Assembly: GCF_040802235.1 (NCBI RefSeq)
Contig: NC_133174.1
Location: forward strand, 137,879,213 to 137,943,212
Direction: 5' to 3'
Source of the DNA: Manis javanica
Taxonomy: Eukaryota > Chordata > Mammalia > Pholidota > Manidae
DNA length: 64,000 nucleotides
The notes under the pieces were generated by a model. The model did not search any database, was not told the origin of the DNA, and was given only the letters and a program-made list of their open reading frames with translations. The position numbers and the translations under genes were made by a program. Below are positions 51,395 to 62,856 of this stretch, piece after piece (positions within the stretch are counted from its first letter, which is position 1; the number at the start of each line of letters is the position of its first letter).

Positions 51395-51715
51395 TGTGGG
51401 ATCAACATATAAATCAAGTACAAAAATCAAACGAATATTCATATTTGACCTGATTGTTTATGGGTCATAATGCGTGATCAAAACCGAAAGTTTCTGTGAT
51501 GAATGCCCTTGTACTGTTCACCATGTAAGAACTTATTCACTATGTAAGAATTCGTTCACCATGTAAGAACTTGTTCGTTGTGCTTCAGAAGATTGGAGAC
51601 TGACGAGAATTAGGCTTGAGATGGATTAATGATTGTACATTGAGCATTGACCCCCCTATACTGAATTTTATTGTTGTTAAGAACCATTTGATCAATAAAT
51701 ATGAGAGATGCCCTC
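51395..51715 (+). repeat. Partial LTR (U3–R) with poly(A) signal
   Basis: Begins TGTGGG after a purine-rich tract and ends about 15 bases after AATAAA. It holds three copies of a roughly 20-bp word 'ttcaccatgtaagaactt' at 51516–51575, the kind of repeat common in LTR enhancers. Confidence 0.65.
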
Positions 51716-51741
51716 AAAAATAAATAAATAAATAAATAAAT
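51716..51741. repeat. A-rich (TAAA)n tail
   Basis: The poly(A) tail of the inserted unit, now a TAAA microsatellite, directly before the 3' target-site duplication. Confidence 0.9.
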
Positions 51742-51756
51742 AAAAATCTGAAGAGA
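51742..51756. repeat. Target-site duplication, 3' copy (15 bp)
   Basis: aaaaatctgaagaga, identical to 44371–44385. Confidence 0.93.
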
Positions 51757-52660
51757 CTTCACCAAAGAATATAAAATAAGAATAAAAAAAGTTGCTCAAC
51801 ATCATTTCTCATTAGGGAACTACCAGTGAAAAAACAATGAGATAGCCCCTACACCCCTGTTAGAATGTCTAAAATCCAGAGACCATGACAACCACCAACT
51901 GCTACTGAGGATGGGGGGCGGGGCAACAGAACTCATTTCTTGTGAAAAAGCAAAATGGTACAAGCCACTTTAGAAGACAAAAGTGTAAAGTTAAACAGTA
52001 TATCATATGGCCCTGTAATCATATACCTAACTATTTACCCAAGTGAACTGAAAACTTATGTCCACACAAAAAACTGTACATAAAAGTCTATAAATGTTTA
52101 TAGCAGCTTTATTCATGATCACCAAAAACTGGACACAGCCAAGATGTTTTTCAACACTAAATGGGTAAGCAAAGGTGGTCCATCCAGATGATGGTATATT
52201 ATTCAGCAGTAAAAACAAATGAGCTACCGAGTTATGAAAAGACAAGGAGGAAGCTTAAATGCATATTGCTAAGTAAAAGAAACCACACTGAAAGGTAACG
52301 TGTGGTTCCAATTATATGGCTTTCTGGAAAAGGCAGGACTATAGAGATGGTAAGCAGATTAGTGGCTGCACTAATGACAAAACAGATGAGTGTTGAGCAA
52401 GGGGAGAGCGGCTGAGCATCAAAGAGATGTACAGAAGGACTTCTTTGGTATTTAACCGTTCTGTACAGCACTTGGGTGCCGGACACGTAATTATACGCAT
52501 TTGTAAAAACTCATACACCTTTATGTCACAAAGAGTGAACTTTGTGGGTGCAGGCAAAAACCCTAAACATCAACTAGGTGGGGAGGGGATTGCAGGACGG
52601 AATGCGGACCGTGATAAATGAATGTAGCCACATTATCAATGTATGACTTAAGTGCACTGA
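51757..52660 (+). repeat. Older L1, right half
   Basis: Continues the older L1 from 44370: 'cttcaccaaagaatataaaa', 'gctcaacatcatttctcatt', 'gatagcccctacacccctgt', 'gtccatccagatgatggtat', to an L1M 3' end near 52660. Confidence 0.78.
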
Positions 52661-54622
52661 CTGGATGAAGACAGAGACAGGAGCTAAACCAAGTAACTTT
52701 GAAAATGGTATTTTGACTGGAAACTCAATGGTAAAGACAAAAGGGGCTAAACATAAACACTGGCCTCTAGTTGGTAAAGCTGTTTCTTACTGGGGATACA
52801 GGTTAACAATTCTGACAAGGCTATCCACTCATACCAGAACGGGGCAAGTAAGCAAGGGCTTGATGCACGGTAGGTTCCTCACTGTCAGAGAGGAAAGTTC
52901 TAGATAAAGGAAGACAGTTGGAGACAAGCATGAACTTGTGTTGAGGTTAATGCAGATGCTGACGGAGAGACACAGAAACGATTACAAACACATGTGTACA
53001 CATGGTTTTGTCCACATCCACACACTTCCTACTGCCTGCGTCTGCCCACCAAGTAGTGGACACACTCCACACCCAGCTCTTAGTTTCTAATACCATTCGC
53101 TTCCAGTGGGAGAATGACAGACTGAACCGGACAGCCAAGGAAACAGACCCTGCAGGCAACAGTGTTTAGGAAGAAGTGAGTAAGACCAAGAAAGTGGGAG
53201 TGTGCCAGGAGGAAAGAACGTGAAGGAGCAGATGGTCAGCAAAGTCAAATGCTACAGACGTCACATGGGACAGAGGACTGTGACCATCAAGAAGTCACTG
53301 CAGACCAAACAGCAACTCTGGGGGCCTGGGGGCTAGGCTTGCATACACGAGGGTGTGGGCCACAGAGGAGACAATGAGTTGAAACTTCTCGGCTTCAAAT
53401 TTTTCAGTCAGTGGAAGTGCTAGGGAATGGAGGCTGATGGGGCTGTGGCAGATAGGACCTGCTGAAGAGAGATTGTCACAGCCACCTACAGACAAAATAT
53501 GGGGCTCCTATAGGGCCAGTAGAAAGGTTTTCTTGAGGAAAAAAAATTAAGAGATAACATAAATTTAAGAAATACACTCCAAAACTATAGGTGAGTCTAT
53601 GTGTCTATGACCCAAGGTTGGAAAATGCATTAATTAGGATTGTTTTTATGCTGAAGACCATCATTTATTTAAATGTATTGTTTAATCTTCACTCATGTCA
53701 TTAGCATGTCTGCATATAGGACAGTGTTTACCAATTTTATCATGTGCTAATCATAACCATGTTTCAGTGTCACACGTGTATTTTTTGCCAGGACCCCCTT
53801 TGTCTTCTTTTACTGACACCCATAATGACAGAGGACCTAACTTGAACTAACAATTATTCTTTAATTAGGCTTATATTTGAACCTTTCTTGTAAAGAATTT
53901 CCTAACACTTCTTCCTTCCTACAATGTGCACTGTTAATAAGGAGCCCCCAACATGTCATTCAGACTTTCACCCATGCGTGTGTTTGCACTCCGACTGTCC
54001 TCACCTCACACCTGGAAATACCACTGGGCTACTTGGCTGGTTTTGCCCTTTAAATGTTCCATGGTCTCCTGACACATGTGAGTTTCACTTAGAGGATTTT
54101 AGAACTTTTTACTCAAGGTGTCACTGTCTAGAAAGGTGTCCTGAATGACAGATTTGACTACCATATCCTTTAATCACAAGAGAACTCTGTTCCTCAATGA
54201 AAGGCATATGGTTCCTGCAAGAAGGGAGCAAATGCTAGTGCCACAGCCAGGACTGGGGCAGCAGAGCAGGCTTACGAAGGGCACACTCCTAAGCACATTA
54301 AGTCACAACCACAACATTTACCATCATAACCGTTTATCACTGCAAAAGGCTCCAAAGCACAACTTACCATCCTATCAGGTCACAGTGAGTTTTGCTCCTT
54401 GCTTAAGCACCTTGGCTTAAGGAACATCAAGGGAAATGTGTGGCTTTTCCAAATTGCCTATAAATCCCCAGCCCCCTTGAGCTGCACAGCCCATATCATT
54501 CCAAGCAAAACCCAAGTTGCAACAGGGGTGCTGGGAACTACCTCTCATTGCCCAGAAGCTGAGTAGGAAATGGCTCAATCTGGCTACCGTGTAATCATGT
54601 TCTTAACGAGAATAAAACCTAC
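52661..54622. other. CD99L2 intron, no confident feature
   Basis: About 2 kb of mixed composition, AT-rich around 53520–53900. No exon or repeat family is recognised. Confidence 0.4.
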
Positions 54623-54688
54623 CTTTGCCTCTGTCAGGTTTGTATTCATCACCCCCTAATATGTCTTCAAGATCCTTGTCTGAAAAAC
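54623..54688 (-). CDS. CD99L2: CD99L2 exon, acidic ectodomain
   Basis: A 66-bp exon encoding GFSDKDLEDILGGDEYKPDR plus GK, with the first Gly codon split from the previous exon and the last base starting the next Gly. It is bounded on minus by 'tttctccag' and 'gtaggttt'. The DLEDI...GGDEYKPD motif is shared by CD99-family ectodomains. Confidence 0.93.
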
Positions 54689-54759
54689 CTGGAGAAAAAA
54701 AAAAGTATATTCAATGCTGAAAGCCATTTTTCAGTGACAGAAAACTTGTGTTAATGTTA

Positions 54760-55400
54760 CCCAACATCCCCAGTAAATGCCACTTAAGAAGATCCTTGAT
54801 GAATGTGGCAAGCAAATTCTCAAGGGGCCCCCAAGATGCCCTCCTGCAAGTGTGCACCACATGTATGATGCCCCATTACTTTGAGCATGATGGGAGTAGG
54901 ATGGCTGTCACCCCTGCAATCAGATCAGATTACATGCCACAGATGACAGAAGCTTGCAGATGTAATGAAGATACCCGATCAGTCTGACCTCACATCAGTC
55001 AAAAGGAAGATCACCCTGGGTGGGCCTGACTCAATCAGGGATCCCTTTAAAACCGGGTTGAGGCCTTCCTGAGCTCAGACACTAGAACCAACAGAATTAG
55101 TCTTGTCTTCTCTCCCCGTCTTTCTTGGTCTGGTCTTGATGAAACAAGTAGCCACTAGTTCTGCAACTGCAAGGAAATGTACTTTGCCAACAACCACATG
55201 GGCTGGGAAGAGAACCCAATTTCAGATGAGTCCCCAGACCTGGTGGACACCTTGATGTGCCTGTATGAGGCCCTGAACAGAAAACTCAGCTTAGCTGCTC
55301 CTGAACTCCTCACCGGAGGAAACTGAGATAATAAATGGGTGTTGTCTTAACTCACTCAAGTTTGTGATACTTTGTCAGGCAGCAATAGAAAACTAACACA
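54760..55400 (+). repeat. MaLR-type LTR, sense
   Basis: Contains 'gtcaaaaggaagatcaccct', 'gggtgggcctgactcaatca', 'cttgatgaaacaag'-like and 'tgccaacaaccacatgggct', ending 'tactttgtcaggcagcaata'. The subfamily is not resolved. Confidence 0.5.
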
Positions 55401-56154
55401 AGGAAACAAAATTAACTATTACAGCTCAACCAGTGAGAACACATCTTTCAATACTGTGTGTGATGAAGTGGGAAGTATGCTTGGAGCACTTCCGCCGCAC
55501 TCCAGAGTACTAGCATGACTCAGAAAAGCACTTGTGTGACTGCTGTGGCTCTGAGTTCTGTTCGCTGCTTTGTGTCAGGGAAGGCCACTTTTATGGGAAG
55601 CAAGGAATGATGGGCAAACTACGGTTATGGCATCTTAAATATTTGGCAGGCTTTTTTTTAATGAATGAAATGAGGCCATCACTTCAAAGAAAAAACACCA
55701 CTAACGGTATTTGTTGCCAATAAGATTTCAAACAAAACAGGATTTTAAAGATCTATATCCACCACTGTGAACTAAATGGCTTCCCAATACTTAAAGGCCT
55801 TTTATAATGAGATGGGTGGTCATTTTAACAAATGTGAATTTTAGGTATTCAGTAATGAAATGTGGCATTATTTGGAAGTTGAAAAGACCTCAGTACACCA
55901 GTATTTCCCAAATGACAAATGCATAATGTGAAAATCCACAACTAGGTAAAAGTCCCACTGAAGGTGCAAGAGTCCTGTAGGGTTTAATGGGGTCAGGGCC
56001 ACTGACATGGGCTCACGCCCCACACTGAACTTGGCCTGTAAGGAACAACCACTGGACAAGTTTGGCTGTCTTATCAAAGAAGAATCCCCACAATGATCTG
56101 AACAGTCTCAAAACACATTCCTCCCCTTCCCAGCTGTGTCTCTATAAGAGGTCA
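55401..56154. other. CD99L2 intron, no confident feature
   Basis: No exon or recognised repeat. Confidence 0.35.
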
Positions 56155-56494
56155 AATTTCCCTGGGACACATCAACCATAAAATATCACAACTGAATTCA
56201 GGAGCAGATGTGAGTCCAGATCTTCTAAGATTAGACATTATAGAAATTTGTAAAACTGTACAATGGTGCCATTTTTGTCACTGAATTTTCTGTTACCAAA
56301 CAGTTATTTCTCATACAAATATGCGGTTTATGGTAACACACATGGGCTTATTGTTGTTCATTTTAATACTTGCCCCACCCCAGTTTTGAGTTCAAAGATG
56401 ATAAATACAGATAGATGTGACCCACAAAAATAAAAGCCCTTAAGGTCCTAAATAATTTTGGGAGTCCTGAAACCAAAAAGTTTGAGAACCACTG
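56155..56494 (-). repeat. hAT DNA transposon fossil, antisense
   Basis: Ends at the right with gtttgagaaccactg, the reverse of the hAT terminal repeat CAGTGGTTCTCAAAC. The body ('gacccacaaaaataaaagcc', 'ttctcatacaaatatgcgg', 'aagattagacattatagaaa') follows a known mammalian hAT family in reverse. The left end is degraded. Confidence 0.65.
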
Positions 56495-56534
56495 TTTTGG
56501 GGTTCTCCTGTGCCTTGAAGGGCCCCAAGCTCTG
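56340..56534. repeat. Left copy of a recent duplication
   Basis: Matches 63814–64000 at about 96–97%, with one 8-nt length difference near the left end and five substitutions over the last 154 bases. The match includes 40 bases past the hAT terminus (56495–56534), so it is not just two insertions of the same transposon. The CD99L2 exon starts 94 bp to the right. Confidence 0.88.
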
Positions 56535-56627
56535 CCAGCCCAGGGTGGCTCTGTGGACTGGCAACAGGATGCAACCCGACCAGGGCGCTACAGTGCTGGC
56601 CAGTGCTTTCAACCAGCTCCGACTTAC

Positions 56628-56714
56628 CTCCTCCTCCTCCCGCACTTGGTTTCCTGCGGCCATCATCTCGATCATTTCGATCATCTAAGCCATCAGCCAG
56701 GTCAAAGTCACGAA
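56628..56714 (-). CDS. CD99L2: CD99L2 exon, DFDLAD acidic repeat
   Basis: An 87-bp exon encoding (V)RDFDLADGLDDRNDRDDGR then RKPSAGGGG, with split codons at both ends (2 bases in, 1 base out). It is bounded on minus by 'ccactgaag' and 'gtaagtcg'. The DFDLADALDD-type motif occurs more than once in CD99L2, so this exon is one unit of an exon-level repeat. A second copy probably lies about 94 bp beyond the right edge of the window, given the duplication of its flank. Upstream exons (signal peptide, Thr-rich region) are not in the window. Confidence 0.92.
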
Positions 56715-56899
56715 CTTCAGTGGACCCCAAAACATTAAAGAGAAAGTCGATTGGTTAAAGTATAGGTAGCTCATTGGGACACTCTCCCAGAGGAAGCTAA
56801 AACTCATTGAGCTGAAAGGAGAAATAAATCCACAATCATAGGAACTTCAACACTCCACACTCAGCAACTGAGAGAACTACTAGAATGTAAATCAGCAAG

Positions 56900-59255
56900 G
56901 CTAAGAAGAACTGAATGACACAATCAACACACAGGACGTGACTGGCTTAATAATGGTACACTCCACCCAATCACAGCAGAGTATGTCATTGTTTAAGCAC
57001 CCATGGAACACTCAGAGATCTCATCCTGGACCAGAAAATAAATCTCCACAAATTTAAAAGTATTTAAATAATATAGAGTGGTTTCTCTGACCATAATGGA
57101 ATCAAAGTAGAAACAAATGAAACAAAACCAAGAGAGAAGATCTCTAAACATTTTGAAATAAGCCCATCTCAATAAAACAGGTCAAAGAGAAATTTTTTAA
57201 ATAAACAGAACTAAATTAAAATACAACATAAGAAAACATGTAGGATACAGCTAATGCAATGCTGAGGGGGTAATTTATAGCATGAAATGCTTAATAGAGA
57301 TGAAGAATGGTCTCAAATAAATAATCCAACTTCCTAACTCAAGATACTAGAAAATGAAGAGCTAGATACTAGAAAAGTAAACCCAAAGCAAGCAGACAGG
57401 AGAAAGTAATAAACGTAAGAGCAGAAATCAATGAAATTGAAAATAGGAAAATACAGATCAGTGAAACAGCTTGTTCTTTGAAACAGTCAGTAAAATTGAT
57501 ACCCCTCTAAGCCCAACAAATATAAAAGGAAAAAAGCCAAAATACCAATGTAAGGAATGAAATAGGAGATATCATTACAGATCCTGCAGTTATTAAAAGG
57601 ATATAGAAAATGCCATGAACAACTTGACACTCACTTGACAACTTAGAAGAAATGGACTGATTTCTCAAAACCCACAAACTATCACAACTCAACCCAATCT
57701 CATTAGTTTTGGAAGACTAATATTGTTAAGATGACAATATTACCCAAAGCAATCTACAGATTCAATGCAACCTCTACCAAAATCCTAATGACATATTTTT
57801 CAGAAATAGAAAAACATATCCTAAAACTCATATGAAATCTCAAGATACCCCAAACTGCCAAAAACAATCTTGAAAAAGGAGAACAGAGAGGACTCATACT
57901 TCCTGATTTTAAAACTTACTACAGAGCTACAGCAATCATAACAGTGTGGTACTGGCATAAGAACAGTCACAGAGACCAATGGAGTAGAACAGAGTGCCCA
58001 GAAATACTCTCACATATATGGTCAATGACAAAAAAACCTGGATATCCACATGCCAGAGAATGAAGCTGGACCCTTGCCTTATGCCATATGTTCAAATCAA
58101 TTCAAAATGCATCGAGACCTAAACACAAGCGCTAAAACTATAAACCTCTCAGGAAAAAAAACATTAGAAAATCATGTTATTGGATTTGGTGATGGTATCT
58201 TAGATATGACATCAGAAGCACAGGCAACAAAAGAAATTGGCCTTCATCAAAATTAAAAAGCTTTGTGCAAAGGACTCTATCAAGGGAGTAAAAAGACAAC
58301 CCACAGAATGAGAGAATTTTCTTGTACACCATATATCCAATAAGAGATTAAAATCCAGCTAGACAAAGGAGTCCTACAACTCAGCAGTCAAAAAACCAAA
58401 CAACAAGATTTAAAAATGAGCAAAGGACTTGGATATGCCTTCAAAGATGACACACCAATGGTCAGTAACCCCATGAAAACATGCTCAGCATCACCCATCA
58501 TGAGGGAAGTGCAAACAGAATCCACAGCGACAGGCCACTCTACACTCACTAGAATGGCTATCAAAAGTGAATTGAAAAATTCGTGTTGGAGAGGATGTGG
58601 AGAAATTGGAAATCTGGCGCACTGTAAGTGGGGATATAAAATGGTGCAGCTGCTGGAAAACAGTTTGACAGTTCCTCAAAAAGTTAAAACAGAATTCCCC
58701 TATGTTTCAGGAAGTCTACTTCAGGTACAGACCCCAAACAATTAAAAGCAGAGACTCAGATACTTACACATCAATGTTCATAGCAGCATTATTCACAACA
58801 GCAAAAAGGTAGAAACAACCCAAATGTCCATCAACTTACTAATAATCATAGTACATATACCCAGTGGAATGTTATTCAGCTTTATAAAGGAATGAAATTC
58901 TGATCCATGATATGACATGGATGAACTCTGAAAACATTATGGTCAGTGAAATAAGCCAGGCACAAAGGGACAACTATTGTATGACTCCACTTACATGAGG
59001 TACCTAGAATGAGCAACTTCTTAGGGACAGAAGGTAGAATGCAGGTTACAAGGGGCTAAAGGTAAAGGAAAGTGGGGAGTTATTAATGGGTACAGAGTTT
59101 GTTTGGGATGATGAGAAACTTCTGGAAATGGATAGTGGTGATGGTCACACAACTGTGAATGTACTTAATGCCAATGAATTGTACTTAAAAATGGTTAAAA
59201 TGGTAAGTTTTGTTATATGTTTACTACAATAAAAAATTCAACATATTTGAAACAT
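56900..59255 (+). repeat. Old L1 (L1M), sense, RT core missing
   Basis: Goes from the endonuclease end ('ctctgaccataatggaatca') and inter-domain region ('aatcaatgaaattgaaaata') directly at about 57700 to post-RT sequence ('gaagactaatattgttaaga'). It then runs through the Cys-rich end ('ttggagaggatgtggagaaa') to a 3'UTR at 59240. Confidence 0.7.
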
Positions 59256-60840
59256 ACAATCTGAATATTCCTATAACCATTAATGAAACTGAATTTTTAA
59301 TATAAAATCTCCCAGAAATTCCCAGGTTTTGATGGTGTCATTGGTGAATTCTACCAAATATTTAAACAGGATTTAACATCAGTTTTACACAACTGCTTTC
59401 AGAAAAGAGAGGAAGGATATTTCCCAACTCATTTTATGAGGCCAGTATTAACCTGATAACACCAAAAAAGACCATGTAAGAAAAAGCTACAGATGAATTT
59501 CTCATGAACCAAAGAAAGAATTCTCAAAAAAAAATTAGCAAACTGAACAGAATATACAAAAAGAATGATATACTGTGAACAAACGGTACTTATTTTAGCT
59601 ACGCAAGGCTGGATCAACATCTGAAAAACAATGTAATCCACCCTATCAGCAGGTTAAAGAAGAAAAATCATGCAATAGTACTGATGTGGCAATATTTACG
59701 AAAAAAATAATTCAGCAAGTTAGGACTAGAGGGGAACTAATGAATGTCACGAAGAGTGCCCAAAAGACACCAGTCACTGTCATCAGACTTCCTGGTAATG
59801 TAAGATGGGAGATAGGGCAAGGACGCTGCTCCCACCACTCTCATTTAACACAGCACTGGGAGTTCTAACTGCAACAAGGAAAAGAACGAAAAGGCACACA
59901 GACTGGAAAGCAAGAAATAAATCCATCCCTATTTTCAAGTGGCATGATCATCTACATAGAAAATTCCAATAGATCTACAAAAAGAGATCCTAGAATAAGT
60001 GAGCTCACCAAGGTCTCCAGCTAAGGATCAAAAATATCAAAATCAACCTTACATAATAGCAATGCACATAAAGAATCTGAAATTAAAATCACATCACCAT
60101 TTACACTTGTTCCAAAGAAAATATTTAGGTGTATACTTAAAAAAAACCCTGAATGTTGAAAATTACAATATGCTAATGAGAGAAATCAAAGATGACCCAA
60201 ATAGACATACTGGGTTCATGGACTGGAAAACTCAGAGTTAAAGGCAGCAACTCTCCCCAGTTTCATCTATATGTTTAATACAAGTCCCACGAAAATCCCA
60301 GCCAGGTTTCTCGGTAAACTTACTCTAAAATTTGTAGGGGAAGGCACAGGTCCTAAAACAGCTACAACCATCTTGAAAAAGCATAAACGGGGAGGTATCA
60401 ATGTACCCAGTATTAAGGTTTACCTTACAGTTACAGCAATCAAGACCGTGGCAGAAGGCCAGGCACGTGTGTCCTGAGAACAGAAGAACCCCAAGAGACC
60501 TGCCCAAAGATGCTCCAGATATCTGTGACAGAGGTGCAAAACTGACCCAACGGAGGAGGGGCGGTGCTGAGGCAACCGGACACCTGCGCGCAGAACAGTG
60601 GGCCTCGACCTGATCCTCACACCGTATACAAAAATTAGCTCAAAATGGATGACTTTTTGTCTACATGTGAAATGTTAAGCATAAAACTTTCAGAAGAAAA
60701 CAGGAGAAACATCTTTGGGACTGAGGGTTTGGAGAAGAGTTCACAGACTTGACAATCAAACCATGATCCATAAAACAAACAACTGAAAGATTAGTCCTCT
60801 TCAAAATGAAAACATTTACTTTTGTGAAAGATCCTGTTAA
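59256..60840 (+). repeat. Old L1 fragment, sense, carrying RT core
   Basis: Begins near the RT start ('ccaggttttgatggtgtcat', 'tgaattctaccaaatattta'), continues through 'ctacgcaaggctggatcaac' and 'ggcatgatcatctacataga' to post-RT sequence at 60230–60840. Confidence 0.65.
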
Positions 60841-62084
60841 GATAAAAAGACAAGCTATAAATATTTATTTGCAAGTGTATCAGACTGACAACTTACTCCT
60901 CCTTCATCCCAATGGTTTATACAATGAAAGTCTTTCGGAGAAGATATCTTTATAGAGCTAATAACACAGTTCTCTCTTTGAAATGAGGATAGAAAATACC
61001 CCCTCTCTACAGGGCCCAAGGCCACTATTTTTCTGCTATCTCACTGTGGTTACTTCTTAAAGAATAGTCGCTTTTTTTGCTTTCTAGATCATTGGCGTTA
61101 ATCTTCCCTGGACTAGGGAAACTGTCAAGCAGACCAGTATGCACCCCAAGCCAACGCTTATGCTTTTGCTTTGGAGGCACTGACACAATCTGTTGGGGGC
61201 AGACTGGCCTGTGGATGCGTGGAGCCTTGGCCAGGGCACACCATCTGACCCTACACCCCCTTCTAAGGGCAGCATGCTGTGAGGGGAAAGGTCCCTGAGG
61301 TAAAGCCAGAGCCCCTGGACTCCAGCCTCACTGGGCTGCTGGCTCGCAGCAGAACGCTGGCCAAGTCCCTGCCATCTGCACCATGAGGGGACGATGTGAT
61401 CTGTAAGGTGTTCCCAGTTCTGAGAGCTAGAGTTCTCCCTTGATATTAAGGAGGGCTTTAATTTTATAAAGGTAATTATGGCCAATATCAACAATAATCC
61501 AAGAGTGTTGAATTCAAAGAAATATAAAAGTCAGCCTCAAATCTATTCCCAGAGATGGTTACCCTAAATATTGCCAGGTCTGAATGCCTGTGTGTGTGTA
61601 TGCACACTCACATACACTTACAGGTGATGGAAGTTGATTCATGCTACAGCATCTGTTCTGGGACTTGCTGTTACCAGAGGTCTACCTTAATCTTTGTAAG
61701 GGTTGCTGAGTATGGTTTTGAATTTATGTATTTAACCCTGGGGTTTGACAATATTTGGCTGATAGAAAATAAAGCCGCAAACCCCACTTCAAATGTACCT
61801 CTGCACACACGCCTAAGTGTACCTAGAGAGAAAATGCTTTGAAGTAGAACTACTCAAAGGTTCTAACAAACTGCCCTTCCCAAAAGGCTGAACTAATTTA
61901 CATGACTGTCTACAGAAGTGAAATTGTAAAGATATGGCTGATACAACAGAAGACATATAAAATGACCTTCTTGCTTACCCCAACTCCACAAACACACGTT
62001 CACTGCATATTAATACTGATATCATTGATTCAAAAGAAAGCATACTGACGCCACACAAACATAAGCTCATCATCTTGGACAGTA
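60841..62084. other. CD99L2 intron, no confident feature
   Basis: A small MIR-like patch at 61375–61430 ('tgtgatctgtaaggtgttcc') is possible. Otherwise nothing is recognised. Confidence 0.35.
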
Positions 62085-62325
62085 GTCTTCAAAGAGTGTT
62101 CCATAGACACCTGGGGGTCCATGAGGTTATAACTATTTTCATAATCATTTTGAGATGTGCTTTGCCCTTTTAATGGGGTTGAAATGTACACTGTGGTGTA
62201 AAAAAATTTAGTGTATAAACTTACTGGCCCTTAGCATGAAGAAAGGTAACAGCATCAAACAGTACAAGAAGTCATTAGACTCTTCACTATATAACAGCAG
62301 TTGAAAGAGAATGCCAATTTCACTT
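62085..62325. repeat. DNA-transposon fossil, family uncertain
   Basis: 'gggggtccatgaggttataa', 'ctattttcataatcattttg' and 'gtacaagaagtcattagact' resemble a non-autonomous DNA transposon known from mammals. No termini are clear. Confidence 0.4.
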
Positions 62326-62364
62326 CATGTCCTAGATGATCACAGTAGGCAGCAATCTAAGATA

Positions 62365-62835
62365 GTTACTAAGTTTCCTACCCTCTGGTGTAGCACCCCA
62401 TATAATCTCCATGCCTTGAGTGTGGGAAGGACCCCCACAATCAGGCTCTGATACATGGCAGAGGTGAAGGGATTCTGAAGATATAATTAACATGTCCAAT
62501 CAGTGTGACTCAATTACTCAAAAGGGAAACTATTCTGGGTGCTTTGGACATAATCAGGCAGCCCTTGAAGAGAGGGCTGTAGACCTTCTCCGAGCTAACA
62601 TTAAGGTAGTAGACTCTTTTTCTGTTGGTGACCTTAAAGAAGCAAGTGGCCACATATTCCACAGCTGCCCAAAAATGAATTTTACCAACAACCCTGAACC
62701 TATGAATGTTGCCTCATATGGGAAACTGGGCATTGCAGGTGTGACTGAGCCAAGGACCCTGTGACAGACAAATGATCCTGGATTATCTAGGCAGACCCAC
62801 TGGAACTGCAGGGGTACTTATCAGGGAAGGGGACA
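62365..62835 (+). repeat. MaLR LTR, sense
   Basis: 'ggcagaggtgaagggattct', 'ctcaattactcaaaagggaa', 'accttaaagaagcaagtggc' and 'gaattttaccaacaaccctg' follow the MaLR LTR layout. It is directly followed by MaLR internal sequence, so it is probably a 5' LTR. Confidence 0.55.
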
Positions 62836-62856
62836 GGCAGGAGGGTCAGAGGAGAG

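Larger units (their letters stand above)
50075..51715 (+). mobile_element. Second extra 3' segment: ERV env–LTR 3' end
   Basis: 1.64 kb, bounded on the right by a poly(A) signal (AATAAA, 51694–51699) and an A-rich tail. It contains a broken env transmembrane-subunit region, a purine-rich tract (acagggagaaa, 51384–51394) and then an LTR starting TGTGGG at 51395. The LTR stops just after its poly(A) signal, as expected for the 3' end of an RNA (U3–R without U5). It is enclosed with the L1 by one target-site duplication. Confidence 0.75.

Noticed and set aside
51516-51575. CRISPR-like repeat
   Set aside because: Three abutting imperfect words with no spacers, inside an LTR in a mammalian genome.
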